Of a stretch of DNA of 64,000 nucleotides, positions 53,815 through 63,926 are shown piece by piece. The notes beneath the pieces were generated by a model. It was not told the origin of the DNA. It saw only the letters and a list, made by a program, of their open reading frames with translations, and made no database searches. Within the stretch, counting starts at the first letter, position 1; each line of letters begins with the position of its first letter. Origin of the DNA: Neolewinella aquimaris (GTDB lineage: Bacteria > Bacteroidota > Bacteroidia > Chitinophagales > Saprospiraceae); the NCBI RefSeq assembly GCF_014197245.1, contig NZ_JACIFF010000003.1, positions 446,077-510,076 on the forward strand, in the 5' to 3' direction. The position numbers and the translations under genes are program-made.

Positions 53815-54264
53815 ATGTCCATGACCATTGGCATCGCAACCGATCACGGCGGCATCGAACTTAAAGAAAAACTCCAGCAGTACCTCGAAGAGAAGGGGTA
53901 CACCGTCCGCGATTTCGGCGCATATACCTACGACGCAAAGGACGATTTCCCCGATTACGTCATTCCCCTGGCGCGTGCCGTCGGCTCCGGCGAGGTCGAT
54001 CGGGCCGTAGCCGTCTGCGGAAGCGGGGTAGGAGCGAGCATCGCCGCCAACAAAATCAAAAATGTGCGGGCATGCCTCATCAATGAGTCGTACTCCGCCC
54101 GCCAGGGCGTTGAGCACGACGACATGAACATGATCTGCCTCGGCGGTCGCGTCATCGGCATCGCCCTGGCGACGGAATTACTCGATAATTTTCTAGCCGC
54201 CGAATATCAGGCACTGCCCCGCCAGCTGCGCCGAATGGGCAAGGTCGCCGACCTGGAAAAGTAG
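53815..54264 (+). CDS. rpiB: Ribose-5-phosphate isomerase B
   Basis: This 149-residue RpiB/LacA-type isomerase interconverts ribose-5-phosphate and ribulose-5-phosphate. The N-terminus has IGIATDHGGIELKEKLQQYLEEKGYTVRDFGAY, and the active-site cysteine lies in VAVCGSGVGASIAANKIKNVRACL. The HDDMNMICLGGRVIG block gives the phosphate-binding and catalytic residues. Length is normal. It sits between zwf and gnd, consistent with a pentose-phosphate cluster; 6-phosphogluconolactonase is not seen nearby. Confidence 0.94.
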   Translation: MSMTIGIATDHGGIELKEKLQQYLEEKGYTVRDFGAYTYDAKDDFPDYVIPLARAVGSGEVDRAVAVCGSGVGASIAANKIKNVRACLINESYSARQGVEHDDMNMICLGGRVIGIALATELLDNFLAAEYQALPRQLRRMGKVADLEK

Positions 54265-54284
54265 GGCGGCGGAGCGCAGGAGCC

Positions 54285-55634
54285 ATGAAAACAGAAGAGG
54301 AGCAGGGCAACTTGGACCGGCCATCACAGCTCAAAGGGTGGTTCGACAACCTCCAGCAGGAGAGCTGGCAACTGGAACTCCTCATCAGCGGCTTCGCCAT
54401 CTTTTTGCTGATCGCCGGCTACGAATCCCTGAACGGACTCAACGGGCTGATCCAACGCTTGCTTCTCGATGCCAACCACTGGCAACCCCTGGCGATCACC
54501 TACTACATCATGCGTACCGCTTACCTAGTGCTTATCGCCAGTTTGGTGATCCACGTGCTCCTGCGGGGCATTTGGATCGCCGCCATCGGCTTGCGGTACG
54601 TCTCCGGCGATATCGACTACGCGGCGCTCGGATACCGACCACGGTACACCCGCTTTCTCCGGCGGCGCATCGGCAGTTTCGATAACTACCTCGAAAAGCT
54701 GGAACGCCTCTGCAGCGTGGTGTTTTCGGTGGCCTTTCTCATCATTTTTTGCTTCTTCAGCGTCACTGCCTTCGGGCTGTTCACCACCACGCTCCAATTT
54801 GTCCTAAGCTGGCTCTTCGGTCAGGAAGTGCACCAGAGTGGGCTGCTGAGCGGCAGTGGGCTGGGCCGGCTGATCGCCCTGCCCACCGGTATCCTGTTTT
54901 TTATCGACTTTCTGACCCTGGGTTTCCTGAAGCGCAACCGCTGGACGGCCGCCGCTTTCTATCCCATCTACCGCTTTGTGGGCTGGATCACGCTTGCCAA
55001 TCTCTACCGACCCCTGTACCACAATTTGGTAGACCATCGCTTCGGGCGCCGACTAGCCCGCCTCCTGCCCGTCTTCGTGCTGCTCGCCATGGTGGCCGTA
55101 TCCGTCCAGTATGTAAGTGGTCGTTTTCAACCACAGTACGCTAGGGATAGTCACTACGCCATTGCCGCAAACAACTACGACGATACCGCAACGAACCCAG
55201 CCACCCAGTTTCACCGACCGACCCTGCGTTCCAAGTTTCCGGAACACGATTACCTGGAACTATTCATTCCCTACCTGCCGGCCATCAATGATCCGGTCAT
55301 ACGCAAAATAGCTCCCGCTCTAACCGAGACCGCCTACCCGGGCATTAAACTTCGCGGCGGCATTTACGCCGGCAGAATGTACAACGAGGAGGCCGATTAT
55401 GGCGCTACGCTGGCTATCATGGGCAGGTTGCACCGCGTTTTACTAGACAGTCTTGCCCTTTCCGTAGATCCCCTCTTTTACTTTCACGGAGGTCGGGAGC
55501 AACACGGCCTGCTCTACATGATCCCTACCCACCAGTTGCCGGTTGGGAAACATGCCCTCCGAATCGAATCACGTACCTCCAGCGCGGATACGGCGGCCTG
55601 GTCGAGCTACGGCAACATCTACTTTTACAAGTAA
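54285..55634 (+). CDS. Integral membrane protein, unknown function
   Basis: This 449-residue protein has a short charged N-terminus and about six membrane segments (near residues 32-50, 72-100, 145-172, 195-215, 225-245 and 260-285). A soluble C-terminal part from ~290 has a beta-sheet-like YPGIKLRGGIYAGRMYNEEADYG and ends in GLLYMIPTHQLPVGKHALRIESRTSSADTAAWSSYGNIYFYK. I recognise no catalytic motif. It lies between rpiB (gap 20) and gnd (gap 88), so may be in the same transcript as rpiB, but a metabolic link is only inferred. Confidence 0.6.
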   Translation: MKTEEEQGNLDRPSQLKGWFDNLQQESWQLELLISGFAIFLLIAGYESLNGLNGLIQRLLLDANHWQPLAITYYIMRTAYLVLIASLVIHVLLRGIWIAAIGLRYVSGDIDYAALGYRPRYTRFLRRRIGSFDNYLEKLERLCSVVFSVAFLIIFCFFSVTAFGLFTTTLQFVLSWLFGQEVHQSGLLSGSGLGRLIALPTGILFFIDFLTLGFLKRNRWTAAAFYPIYRFVGWITLANLYRPLYHNLVDHRFGRRLARLLPVFVLLAMVAVSVQYVSGRFQPQYARDSHYAIAANNYDDTATNPATQFHRPTLRSKFPEHDYLELFIPYLPAINDPVIRKIAPALTETAYPGIKLRGGIYAGRMYNEEADYGATLAIMGRLHRVLLDSLALSVDPLFYFHGGREQHGLLYMIPTHQLPVGKHALRIESRTSSADTAAWSSYGNIYFYK

Positions 55635-55722
55635 ACGAACCAAAGTTGGCGCGTTGCTTTTTACCGCTTTACCTTGTACCTGCCCCGGTGACCTTCGGGG
55701 ACGCAATAAAAATATCTCCCCT

Positions 55723-57183
<1,461 letters not shown>

Positions 57184-57195
57184 GGCGCTCACATA

Positions 57196-57223
57196 AAAAT
57201 TCAATGTATGTACATTAAATTTT
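57196..57223. promoter_or_regulatory. 28-bp palindromic operator upstream of the YceI-like gene
   Basis: A near-perfect inverted repeat has inner arms AATGTA and TACATT around a 2-base centre (TG), and outer arms AAAATT and AATTTT; 12 of 13 half-site positions pair. It sits 87 bases before the start of the YceI-like gene at 57311 and just after the gnd stop. The shape (long, A+T-rich, two-fold symmetric) fits a MarR- or TetR-type repressor operator. Confidence 0.55.
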
Positions 57224-57310
57224 CATCTTTTCTCAACTATGCGTTGGGACAGGGGGTTTTGTGTACTGCCGCAGCGAAAAATGTGCGGTACTCATAAAAA
57301 CCAGAAAACT

Positions 57311-57964
57311 ATGATTCGTTTACTGTCCCTCGCCGTTTTTTCGGCATTACTTACCGCTTGTGGCCCGTCCGGCACCGAAGTTGAATCCTCCGATGCGGTT
57401 GCTGAGAACGCAACTGCCCAGGCTACTGCAAGCTACACGGTCGACCCACAGGCCAGCACCGTTATCTGGAATGGTACCAAGCTGATTGGCGGCGGCCACA
57501 CCGGTATCGTACCCATTGCGAGTGGAAACCTCGAGACCGACAACGGCAAGCTCGTCGGTGGCGAGTTCACGCTCGACCTGGCCGGTCTGGAGAACACGGA
57601 CCTCGACGGCGACGGCAAGGGTAAGCTCGAAGGCCACCTCAAAAGTGCGGATTTCTTCGATGTAGAGCAGCACCCGACGGCCAAGTTCACCATCACGGGG
57701 GTCACTCCCGCCGAGAATGCAGGAGATGACCATAATTACGACATCACCGGCAACCTGACGATGAAGGGCAATTCCCGCAGCATCACCATTCCCGCTAGCG
57801 TGACCATGGAAGAAGATCGGATCGTCTCCACTACGCCCGACTTCGTCATCGACCGCACCGAATGGGGCATCGTGTACAACGCCGGCTCTACGGTCGGTAT
57901 CGTGAAGGATAAGGTCATCAACGACGAGATCGGCCTGAAGCTCGATTTGGTTGCCAAGCGGTAG
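57311..57964 (+). CDS. YceI-family lipid-binding lipoprotein
   Basis: This 217-residue exported protein has a lipoprotein signal (MIRLLSLAVFSALLTAC, Cys17) and a YceI lipocalin-like barrel at ~45-215. Visible blocks are ASYTVDPQASTVIWNGTKLIGGGHTGIVPIASGNLE, GGEFTLDLAGLENTDLDGDGKGKLEGHLKSADFFDVEQHPTAKFTITGV and YDITGNLTMKGNSRSITIPASV. Members bind long isoprenoids or fatty acids in the periplasm. The start at 57311 is chosen over 57239 because it begins the signal peptide directly. Confidence 0.9.
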   Translation: MIRLLSLAVFSALLTACGPSGTEVESSDAVAENATAQATASYTVDPQASTVIWNGTKLIGGGHTGIVPIASGNLETDNGKLVGGEFTLDLAGLENTDLDGDGKGKLEGHLKSADFFDVEQHPTAKFTITGVTPAENAGDDHNYDITGNLTMKGNSRSITIPASVTMEEDRIVSTTPDFVIDRTEWGIVYNAGSTVGIVKDKVINDEIGLKLDLVAKR

Positions 57965-57973
57965 CCGACGTAG

Positions 57974-57981
57974 TAGCTTTG
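57974..57981 (+). promoter_or_regulatory. -7 element of tsaE, leaderless or near-leaderless transcript
   Basis: TAGCTTTG, an exact -7 consensus, ends 4 bases before the ATG at 57986. With the start site ~7 bases after the element's centre, transcription would begin at or next to the ATG. tsaE could also be read through from the preceding gene (gap 21). Confidence 0.5.
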
Positions 57982-57985
57982 CGGG

Positions 57986-58435
57986 ATGGACATTTGGTAC
58001 ACCCTGGACGACCTGTCCCGCGTAGCAACACAGCTGCTTACCACTTACGGTAACCAGCGCATTTATACCCTGGAAGGGGAGTTGGGTACGGGCAAAACTA
58101 CCCTGGTTGCCGAATTATGCAGGCAGCTCAAGGTGAGTGAGCCCGTATCCAGCCCCACCTTCAGTATCGTGAACGAGTACCGCACTGCGGCCGGCGGCAC
58201 GATACACCACCTCGACTGCTACCGCCTCGAAAGCGTGGAGGAAGCCATCGAGGCCGGCCTTGAAGAGTTACTGGCCACTGCTCCGGCAACCACCGCTGAT
58301 GCCGTATTTGTAGAATGGCCGGCGGTGATAGAACCCTTGTTGCCCGACCGCGTTGTTTTTCTGAGCTTGTACCACGATCCGGATGGCGGGGGAAGGCGTC
58401 GACTCAGTATAAACACCGGCCACCCCCCAAGCTAA
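57986..58435 (+). CDS. tsaE: tRNA threonylcarbamoyladenosine biosynthesis protein TsaE
   Basis: This 149-residue P-loop ATPase acts with TsaB and TsaD in forming t6A37 in tRNAs. Walker A is GELGTGKTT (31-39), and the switch-like blocks SSPTFSIVNEY and HLDCYRLES (Walker-B-like Asp) are in place, as is VFVEWPAVIEPLLPDRV near the C-terminus. Length and motif order are normal. It is followed after 3 bases by the alanine dehydrogenase gene. Confidence 0.94.
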   Translation: MDIWYTLDDLSRVATQLLTTYGNQRIYTLEGELGTGKTTLVAELCRQLKVSEPVSSPTFSIVNEYRTAAGGTIHHLDCYRLESVEEAIEAGLEELLATAPATTADAVFVEWPAVIEPLLPDRVVFLSLYHDPDGGGRRRLSINTGHPPS

Positions 58436-58438
58436 ACT

Positions 58439-59674
58439 ATGAGCAGTAAGGAAAAGGAAAAGATTGATCTCCCGAAGGAGCTCACTTCCGGATACGGCCA
58501 GACGCAGACGGAAACGCTTGCCGTCGAGCCGAAAGCGGAGGAACTTTTCATTGGCATTCCAAAGGAAATAACGCTCCAGGAAAAACGCGTCGCCATCGTT
58601 CCCAGCGGTGTACACAACCTCACCAGTCGCGGCCACCGGGTGCTGATCGAGACGGAAGCCGGTAGTCCCAGCAGCTTCACCGACCACGACTTTAGCGAGT
58701 GCGGAGCCGAGATCGCTTATTCCGCCCAGGAGGTATACAAAAAGGCCCGCGTAATCATTAAGGTCGCACCACCTACCCTCGACGAGATTGAGATGATGCA
58801 GGAAGGATGTATCCTGATCTCTCCGCTTCAGTTGCCCATCATCAACGCGGAATACCTCTACCGCCTCAAACATAAGCGCATCATTGCCCTGGCCATGGAG
58901 TACATGCAGGACGATGAGGGAAGCTACCCACTGGTCCGCATCATGAGTGAAATGGCCGGCGTCTCCGCAATTCAGACGGCCGCCGAGCTGCTTAGCACCA
59001 GTCATGGCGGACCCGGCGTACTGCTCGGAGGCATCTCCGGCGTACCGAGTGCCAAGGTGGTCATTCTCGGTGGCGGGGTCGTAGCCGAATACGCCACCCG
59101 GGCAGCCCTCGGCATGGGGGCGGAAGTACGCATCTTTGACGACAACATCCACAAGTTGATGCGGCTGCAGAACTCCGTCGGCCGCCAATTATACACCTCG
59201 GCCATGAACCCGGTGTACCTGCGCCGCGAATTGATTGACGCGGATGTTGCCATCGGAGCAATTCACGCCGAGCACGGACGGGCTCCCGTCGTGGTAAGTG
59301 AAGACATGGTCCGGGCCATGAAGCCACACTCGGTCATCATTGACGTAAGCATCGATCAGGGCGGCTGCTTCGCTACGAGCGAACTTACTAGTCTCGATCG
59401 GCCCACCTTCCGCAAGCACGACGTTATCCACTACTGCGTCCCCAACATCGCCAGTCGGGTAGGGCGTACCGCCTCCATCGCCGTCAGCAACATCCTCACC
59501 CCCCTGCTGCTACAGGCCGAAGGAGCTCGCAACTTCGAGCACTTCCTCGTCCAGAACAGCGGCATGCGTCAGGGCATTTACACCTTCCGCGGCTGCCTCA
59601 CCAATCGCTACCTCGGCCAGCGCTTCGAAATGCGCCATACGGACATCGATCTCCTGATGACCAGTGGGATGTAA
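58439..59674 (+). CDS. ald: Alanine dehydrogenase
   Basis: This 411-residue enzyme catalyses the reversible oxidative deamination of L-alanine with NAD. An ~35-residue acidic N-terminal extension precedes LFIGIPKEITLQEKRVAIVPSG. Further blocks are VLIETEAGSPSSFTDHDF, LISPLQLPI, MSEMAGVSAIQTAAELL, the NAD motif VVILGGGVVAEYATRAALGMGAEVRIFDD, VDAD-type IDADVAIGAIHAEHGRAPVVV and MKPHSVIIDVSIDQGGCFATS. The adenine-binding loop and the Arg/Lys/His catalytic positions look intact, though some blocks differ from canonical Ald, as in Bacteroidota. Confidence 0.85.
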   Translation: MSSKEKEKIDLPKELTSGYGQTQTETLAVEPKAEELFIGIPKEITLQEKRVAIVPSGVHNLTSRGHRVLIETEAGSPSSFTDHDFSECGAEIAYSAQEVYKKARVIIKVAPPTLDEIEMMQEGCILISPLQLPIINAEYLYRLKHKRIIALAMEYMQDDEGSYPLVRIMSEMAGVSAIQTAAELLSTSHGGPGVLLGGISGVPSAKVVILGGGVVAEYATRAALGMGAEVRIFDDNIHKLMRLQNSVGRQLYTSAMNPVYLRRELIDADVAIGAIHAEHGRAPVVVSEDMVRAMKPHSVIIDVSIDQGGCFATSELTSLDRPTFRKHDVIHYCVPNIASRVGRTASIAVSNILTPLLLQAEGARNFEHFLVQNSGMRQGIYTFRGCLTNRYLGQRFEMRHTDIDLLMTSGM

Positions 59675-59700
59675 ATTTTAAATGTATAATTTGAAATTTA
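59672..59700. terminator. A+T-rich hairpin between convergent ald and GHMP kinase genes
   Basis: TAAATTTTAAA (59672-59682) and TTTGAAATTTA (59690-59700) pair at 10 of 11 positions around a 7-base loop. It includes the ald stop codon and the last codons of the GHMP kinase. Being almost pure A+T it is a weak stem, but its position suggests a bidirectional transcription end. Confidence 0.35.
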
Positions 59701-60546
59701 AAGCCAGCTGAGTTGGGAGCCAAACACTCTTTCCGCAACCGCACAATCGTTGGCCAGGCCCAACAACATTCCACCTCCGCCGGCGCCGCAGAGTTTGAGT
59801 CGGTACGCACCTCCGCCGTTCCACTGCGCATGGAATTCTTCAGGAATGAAGTGGGGAAAGCGGGCAATTTGGAAGGCAGAGATTTGCGCGAATGTGTCGT
59901 ACAATAGGTTTCGATCGTCCGCAATCAGGGCGGTTATGGCGCGCTCCACCGGTTTACTCCAACCCTGTTCAATCAGGTTAGCCATTTCCCCATCGTGGGC
60001 GTTCAGAAATTGCTCGATCAGCCGGGAAGCCCTACGGGTGTGGCCGGTGTCCAGGAGGAAGAACCCAGTAGGCCAGCTTTCCGGAAGATTCACGGCACCC
60101 GCGGCCCCGCCCTGACTTAACAACAGTGGCTGCCGTAGGTACGATATCAGGGGGTCGGTACCCGAACTCTGACCGTGAAAATGTCCCTCCATACGGGCAA
60201 GTAATGTGCGTAAGTAGTTGAAGTTCAGCTGCTGTGCGGAGGGGGTGGCATAGTTTTCTAGAACCGCCGCACATACGGCCCCACTGCTGCCCAGCCCGTA
60301 GCCGGTAGGAATATCTCCGGCCAGGCGGGCCCCTTTATTGGTTTCATCATAGAGGCGGACCGTATCGAGGAGCGGGTGAAAATCCGGCTGATCCAGGTAG
60401 TCAACAAATTTGAGGAGGCGCTCGTCGGGCACGCCCACGGTCCACCGCAGGGCAAAACGGGGGTAGGGAACGGCCAGGCCACGACCGCCGCGTAGTAGAG
60501 TATGCTCGCCGAACAGCAAAATCTTGGCGGGGTAGGACCTATTCAT
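59698..60546 (-). CDS. GHMP kinase, mevalonate-kinase-like
   Basis: This 282-residue sugar or isoprenoid kinase of the GHMP fold begins YPAKILLFGEHTLLRGGRGLAVP, the usual mevalonate-kinase start. The ATP loop is PTGYGLGSSGAVCAAVL (GLGSSG). The C-terminal GHMP motif is KLCGAGGGGMLLGL. Mevalonate kinase is the likeliest role, but galactokinase- or homoserine-kinase-like members cannot be excluded. At 282 residues it is on the short side for mevalonate kinases (~300-330). Confidence 0.8.
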   Translation of the reverse strand: MNRSYPAKILLFGEHTLLRGGRGLAVPYPRFALRWTVGVPDERLLKFVDYLDQPDFHPLLDTVRLYDETNKGARLAGDIPTGYGLGSSGAVCAAVLENYATPSAQQLNFNYLRTLLARMEGHFHGQSSGTDPLISYLRQPLLLSQGGAAGAVNLPESWPTGFFLLDTGHTRRASRLIEQFLNAHDGEMANLIEQGWSKPVERAITALIADDRNLLYDTFAQISAFQIARFPHFIPEEFHAQWNGGGAYRLKLCGAGGGGMLLGLANDCAVAERVFGSQLSWL

Positions 60547-60641
60547 CAGTCACAAAATAGGTCAAACGCACACAAGGATCGGGGCGGGGACGCAGGAGCG
60601 GTGCTTGTTGGAACAGAAGCAAAGCGACTATATTGAGACTC

Positions 60642-63600
60642 ATGGCAACACTTACCGCGCTCCTGGTCGGAATCGATCGTTATCCGGCTGAGTCGGGCGT
60701 CTCTCCGCTGCGGGGATGTGGCAACGACATCGATCACTGGAAGGACTTGCTGCTCACCTACTTTGGGGGAGATGCGGCCCGTATTCGGGTCCTCAAGGAT
60801 GAGTCGGCCAGTTACTCCAACATCGTCGCGGCCCTCGCGAATACGGCGGATGAGGTCGGTCCGGGCGACCGCTTCTGCTTCGTGTATGCCGGCCACGGCT
60901 CCCGGGAACCCGCAGCCGGGGAGTTCGCGCGCTACTTCCCCGAAGCGTTGCAGGAGACCCTGGTATGCTACGATAGTCGCCTGCCCGGCGGCCATGACCT
61001 GGCCGACAAGGAATTGCTCTATCTGATTCGCGACATTGCCGACCGGGGTGCCGAAGTGACGGTGGTGCTTGACTGCTGCCACTCCGGATCGGGTACCCGC
61101 AGTGTTACCGGCAACGGTACCCTCATCCGCCGCGCGCCCGACCGCCGTACACCCCGGCCGCTCGCCAGCTACCTGGGAGGGAAACTAATCGCGGAGATGG
61201 GAAAAGCAGGCGAAGAGTACCGCCTTCCCGCGCCGCGCCACCTCTTACTGGCCGCATGCCGCCGGAATGAGGAAGCCCGGGAATTGCCCAACCGCCGCGG
61301 ACTCCTTTCCGGACTCGTAGAGCAGGCCGTCAGGGAGACCGACGGACGGATCACCCACGCCGACCTGTACCGGCGCATCACGGTGGGCGCGCTCAACGTG
61401 ACCGCCTCCCAACACCCCCAGTTGGAAACTTACGGCGGCTTCGACGGGTCGGGCGGCTTTCTCGGGTCGGAGGCCACCGTCGCACTGGCCGAACTGCCGG
61501 CGGGCCGCGCTGAAACGGGGGAGTACTACGTATCGATCGGCGCACGGGATGGCCTGCCCGACCAGGAGCCCGAACGCATCAGTTTTCGACTTAGCGCAAG
61601 CGGAAAAACACCTGTAATAGTTCGCGCCCGCTCGGTGGGGTTCGATCGTACGGTGATCGAGAAGTTTCCCGGTGGCGATGAAGGGGTAGCTTACACGGCA
61701 CGGCTACAATCCCCACCACGCCCGGCGGCTCCCGTGCACCTGAAGGTCGGCGCAGATTGGGAGACGCAGCTGTTGGAGGGGGGCGCTGGTCGGCCTTCTC
61801 CCTATTATCACCTTTCTCCTTCCGGCACGCGCGCCGCCTACTCCGTCGTCGAGGGTGGGGGAGGACTACGGATCGTAAGGCAGGCGGATGACCGTACGCT
61901 CTACACCGTCTCCGGAGCGCCCGCCGAAGGGGTTGTACGTGCGCTACTCAATCGCCTAGAAACGGTCATGCGGTGGGAGTATCTGGTAGCGCTCGATGCC
62001 ACCGCGCCGATAGCCGATCGGGATGCAGTCGAACTGATTCTGGAAGTAAGGGAGCGGGGCCACTGGGTGGTGCCGCCGGTAATGAATAATGAGACGGTAG
62101 TTGCCATTCCGCACACGGACGGAAGAACTGATTTTCTGCAGTTTCGGGTTTCCGTGCGCAATCGTCACCCGGACAAGCCGCTTTACTGCGCCCTGTTTTT
62201 CCCTACCGACCGCTACCATTACTACTTCACCGGCTTCAACGCACGGGTGGATGCCGGCACGACGGTCGTAGCCTGGGATGAGGTGGCCGATGGATCACCC
62301 ACCCGTTTTGCCGCATCCGGTACCCCAACCAGCCTGCACCTTCTGAAGCTGTTCGTAAGCGAGCGGGAGTTGGACGTAAGCGGGATGAACTCTCCGGGGT
62401 TTACCATCGGGGAAACGGAACGGGTCAGTAGCAACAAACGGAGCGTCGTGCCGGGAATCGACCCTATGGATTCGGCTCCGGCGGGTGCCGACTGGTGGGC
62501 GCAACTTCTGCGAATTCGGGTCGACGAGCAACAGCCTGCGATCGGGGCAGAACCGCTGGTGCTGCTGGATGGGCAGGTCACCGTGCGGCAGCGCCGGGAC
62601 ACCTTTCGGGCGGAAGTGGCGGTAAGTTCGCTCGGGCAGGGAAAACGAAGCCTATCGGAAAATAGCCGGTTGCGGGAGCTACTGGACGGGCAGCGTGGGA
62701 CGGAAGTGGTGCAGTTTTCTTCGGGGCGACGTGGATCGACTAATTACGCCGTGCTGGAACTCAGGAACATCCACAACGCCGGGGCGCTCGCCGATAACCC
62801 CCTGGAACTGGAGCTCGATCTTGCAATGGAACCGGACGATGGACTACAGGCCGTTGCCTTCGACGGGGAGTACTTGCTGCCCATCGGAGAATTATCTACC
62901 CCCGCCAGTGCCTCGCGCAGCATCCTGCGCATTCACCACCTGCCCGAGCCGGGTGCCGGGGACCGCCGCAGCCTCACCGGCGCACTGAAACTGGTTTTTT
63001 TAAAGTACGTACTGCGGCAACCCGGCCACCGGTTGCGCTGGGTGGACTATTCCGGTGTCACGCCCCGCCGCACCGCCACCGATCTGAAGGCTAGGGTGGG
63101 GAAGGCCCGCCGGATATTGCTCTGCATCCACGGCATCATCGGGGATACGGAGGGCATGGCGGCCTTCGGACAGGCGCAGGTGGAAAGCGGACAGTATGAT
63201 CTGGTCCTGACCTTTGATTACGAGAACTTGTCCACCCTGCTGGAGGATACCTCGAAAACCCTCGGGGATGCCCTGCGCCAGGAAGCCGGTATGACTCCGG
63301 AACACGAACTCACCATTCTTGCCCACTCGATGGGCGGACTGGTCGCCCGCCACTTCATCGAATGCCGCCGCGGGGGGGAGCTGGTCGACCGATTGATCAT
63401 GGCCGGTACCCCCAATGCAGGTTCCGAGATCGCCCGGGTGACCAAATACCGCGATGGGGCAGTAATTCTTCTGGGCTTGGCCATCAATTTCGGGTGGTCC
63501 TTCCCCGCCGCCGCGGCCCTAAGCGCTGCCCTAAAAGCATCGGGTAAAGTGACCAAGACCCTCGAGCAAATGCTGCCCAACAGCACCTACCTGGACCAAC

Positions 63601-63926
63601 TGGAAGATGCCCCCGACCCCGGCGTCGACTACCGGGTGCTGGCCGGTAACCTGGACGACTACCTATCCTCACGCTCCGACGTGCGCCGCCTAATGGACAA
63701 GCTCTACCGTATGGGCGGGCAGCTGTTCTACCGGAACCTGCCCAACGATGTGGCCGTGAGTATCGACAGCATTCGGTCCGTTCCCGTTCGTCGCCAACCC
63801 TTAGCGGAGGCCCGGGAAGTTGCCTGCCACCATCTCAATTACTTCACCGAGCCGGAGAGCACCGTGATCCTGGAAGAATTCCTGGCTCCGAACGAACATG
63901 CCCTCGCCCCAAACAAAGACATATGA
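60642..63926 (+). CDS. Caspase-fold protease fused to alpha/beta hydrolase, effector-like protein
   Basis: This 1094-residue protein starts at ATG 60642; a TTG at 60633 is less likely. The N-terminal caspase/metacaspase domain (~1-270) has strand LTALLVGIDRY, catalytic His85 in VYAGHGS and catalytic Cys146 in LDCCHSGS. A long beta-rich middle part (~280-810) is without a family I can name. The C-terminal alpha/beta hydrolase (~820-1090) has oxyanion HGIIGDTEG, nucleophile Ser896 in AHSMGGLVARH and IMAGTPNAGSEI. The lipase/PGAP1-like form suggests a lipid or ester target. The protein has no signal peptide. Its stop overlaps the start of the next gene by 4 bp, so the two are coupled. Bacterial caspase proteins are frequent in conflict and cell-death systems; that role is inferred here. 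Confidence 0.85.
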   Translation: MATLTALLVGIDRYPAESGVSPLRGCGNDIDHWKDLLLTYFGGDAARIRVLKDESASYSNIVAALANTADEVGPGDRFCFVYAGHGSREPAAGEFARYFPEALQETLVCYDSRLPGGHDLADKELLYLIRDIADRGAEVTVVLDCCHSGSGTRSVTGNGTLIRRAPDRRTPRPLASYLGGKLIAEMGKAGEEYRLPAPRHLLLAACRRNEEARELPNRRGLLSGLVEQAVRETDGRITHADLYRRITVGALNVTASQHPQLETYGGFDGSGGFLGSEATVALAELPAGRAETGEYYVSIGARDGLPDQEPERISFRLSASGKTPVIVRARSVGFDRTVIEKFPGGDEGVAYTARLQSPPRPAAPVHLKVGADWETQLLEGGAGRPSPYYHLSPSGTRAAYSVVEGGGGLRIVRQADDRTLYTVSGAPAEGVVRALLNRLETVMRWEYLVALDATAPIADRDAVELILEVRERGHWVVPPVMNNETVVAIPHTDGRTDFLQFRVSVRNRHPDKPLYCALFFPTDRYHYYFTGFNARVDAGTTVVAWDEVADGSPTRFAASGTPTSLHLLKLFVSERELDVSGMNSPGFTIGETERVSSNKRSVVPGIDPMDSAPAGADWWAQLLRIRVDEQQPAIGAEPLVLLDGQVTVRQRRDTFRAEVAVSSLGQGKRSLSENSRLRELLDGQRGTEVVQFSSGRRGSTNYAVLELRNIHNAGALADNPLELELDLAMEPDDGLQAVAFDGEYLLPIGELSTPASASRSILRIHHLPEPGAGDRRSLTGALKLVFLKYVLRQPGHRLRWVDYSGVTPRRTATDLKARVGKARRILLCIHGIIGDTEGMAAFGQAQVESGQYDLVLTFDYENLSTLLEDTSKTLGDALRQEAGMTPEHELTILAHSMGGLVARHFIECRRGGELVDRLIMAGTPNAGSEIARVTKYRDGAVILLGLAINFGWSFPAAAALSAALKASGKVTKTLEQMLPNSTYLDQLEDAPDPGVDYRVLAGNLDDYLSSRSDVRRLMDKLYRMGGQLFYRNLPNDVAVSIDSIRSVPVRRQPLAEAREVACHHLNYFTEPESTVILEEFLAPNEHALAPNKDI

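Noticed and set aside
53728-54117. An N-terminal extension of zwf by 130 codons
   Set aside because: It runs antisense through rpiB, and the true G6PD start with GASGDLA is at 53727.
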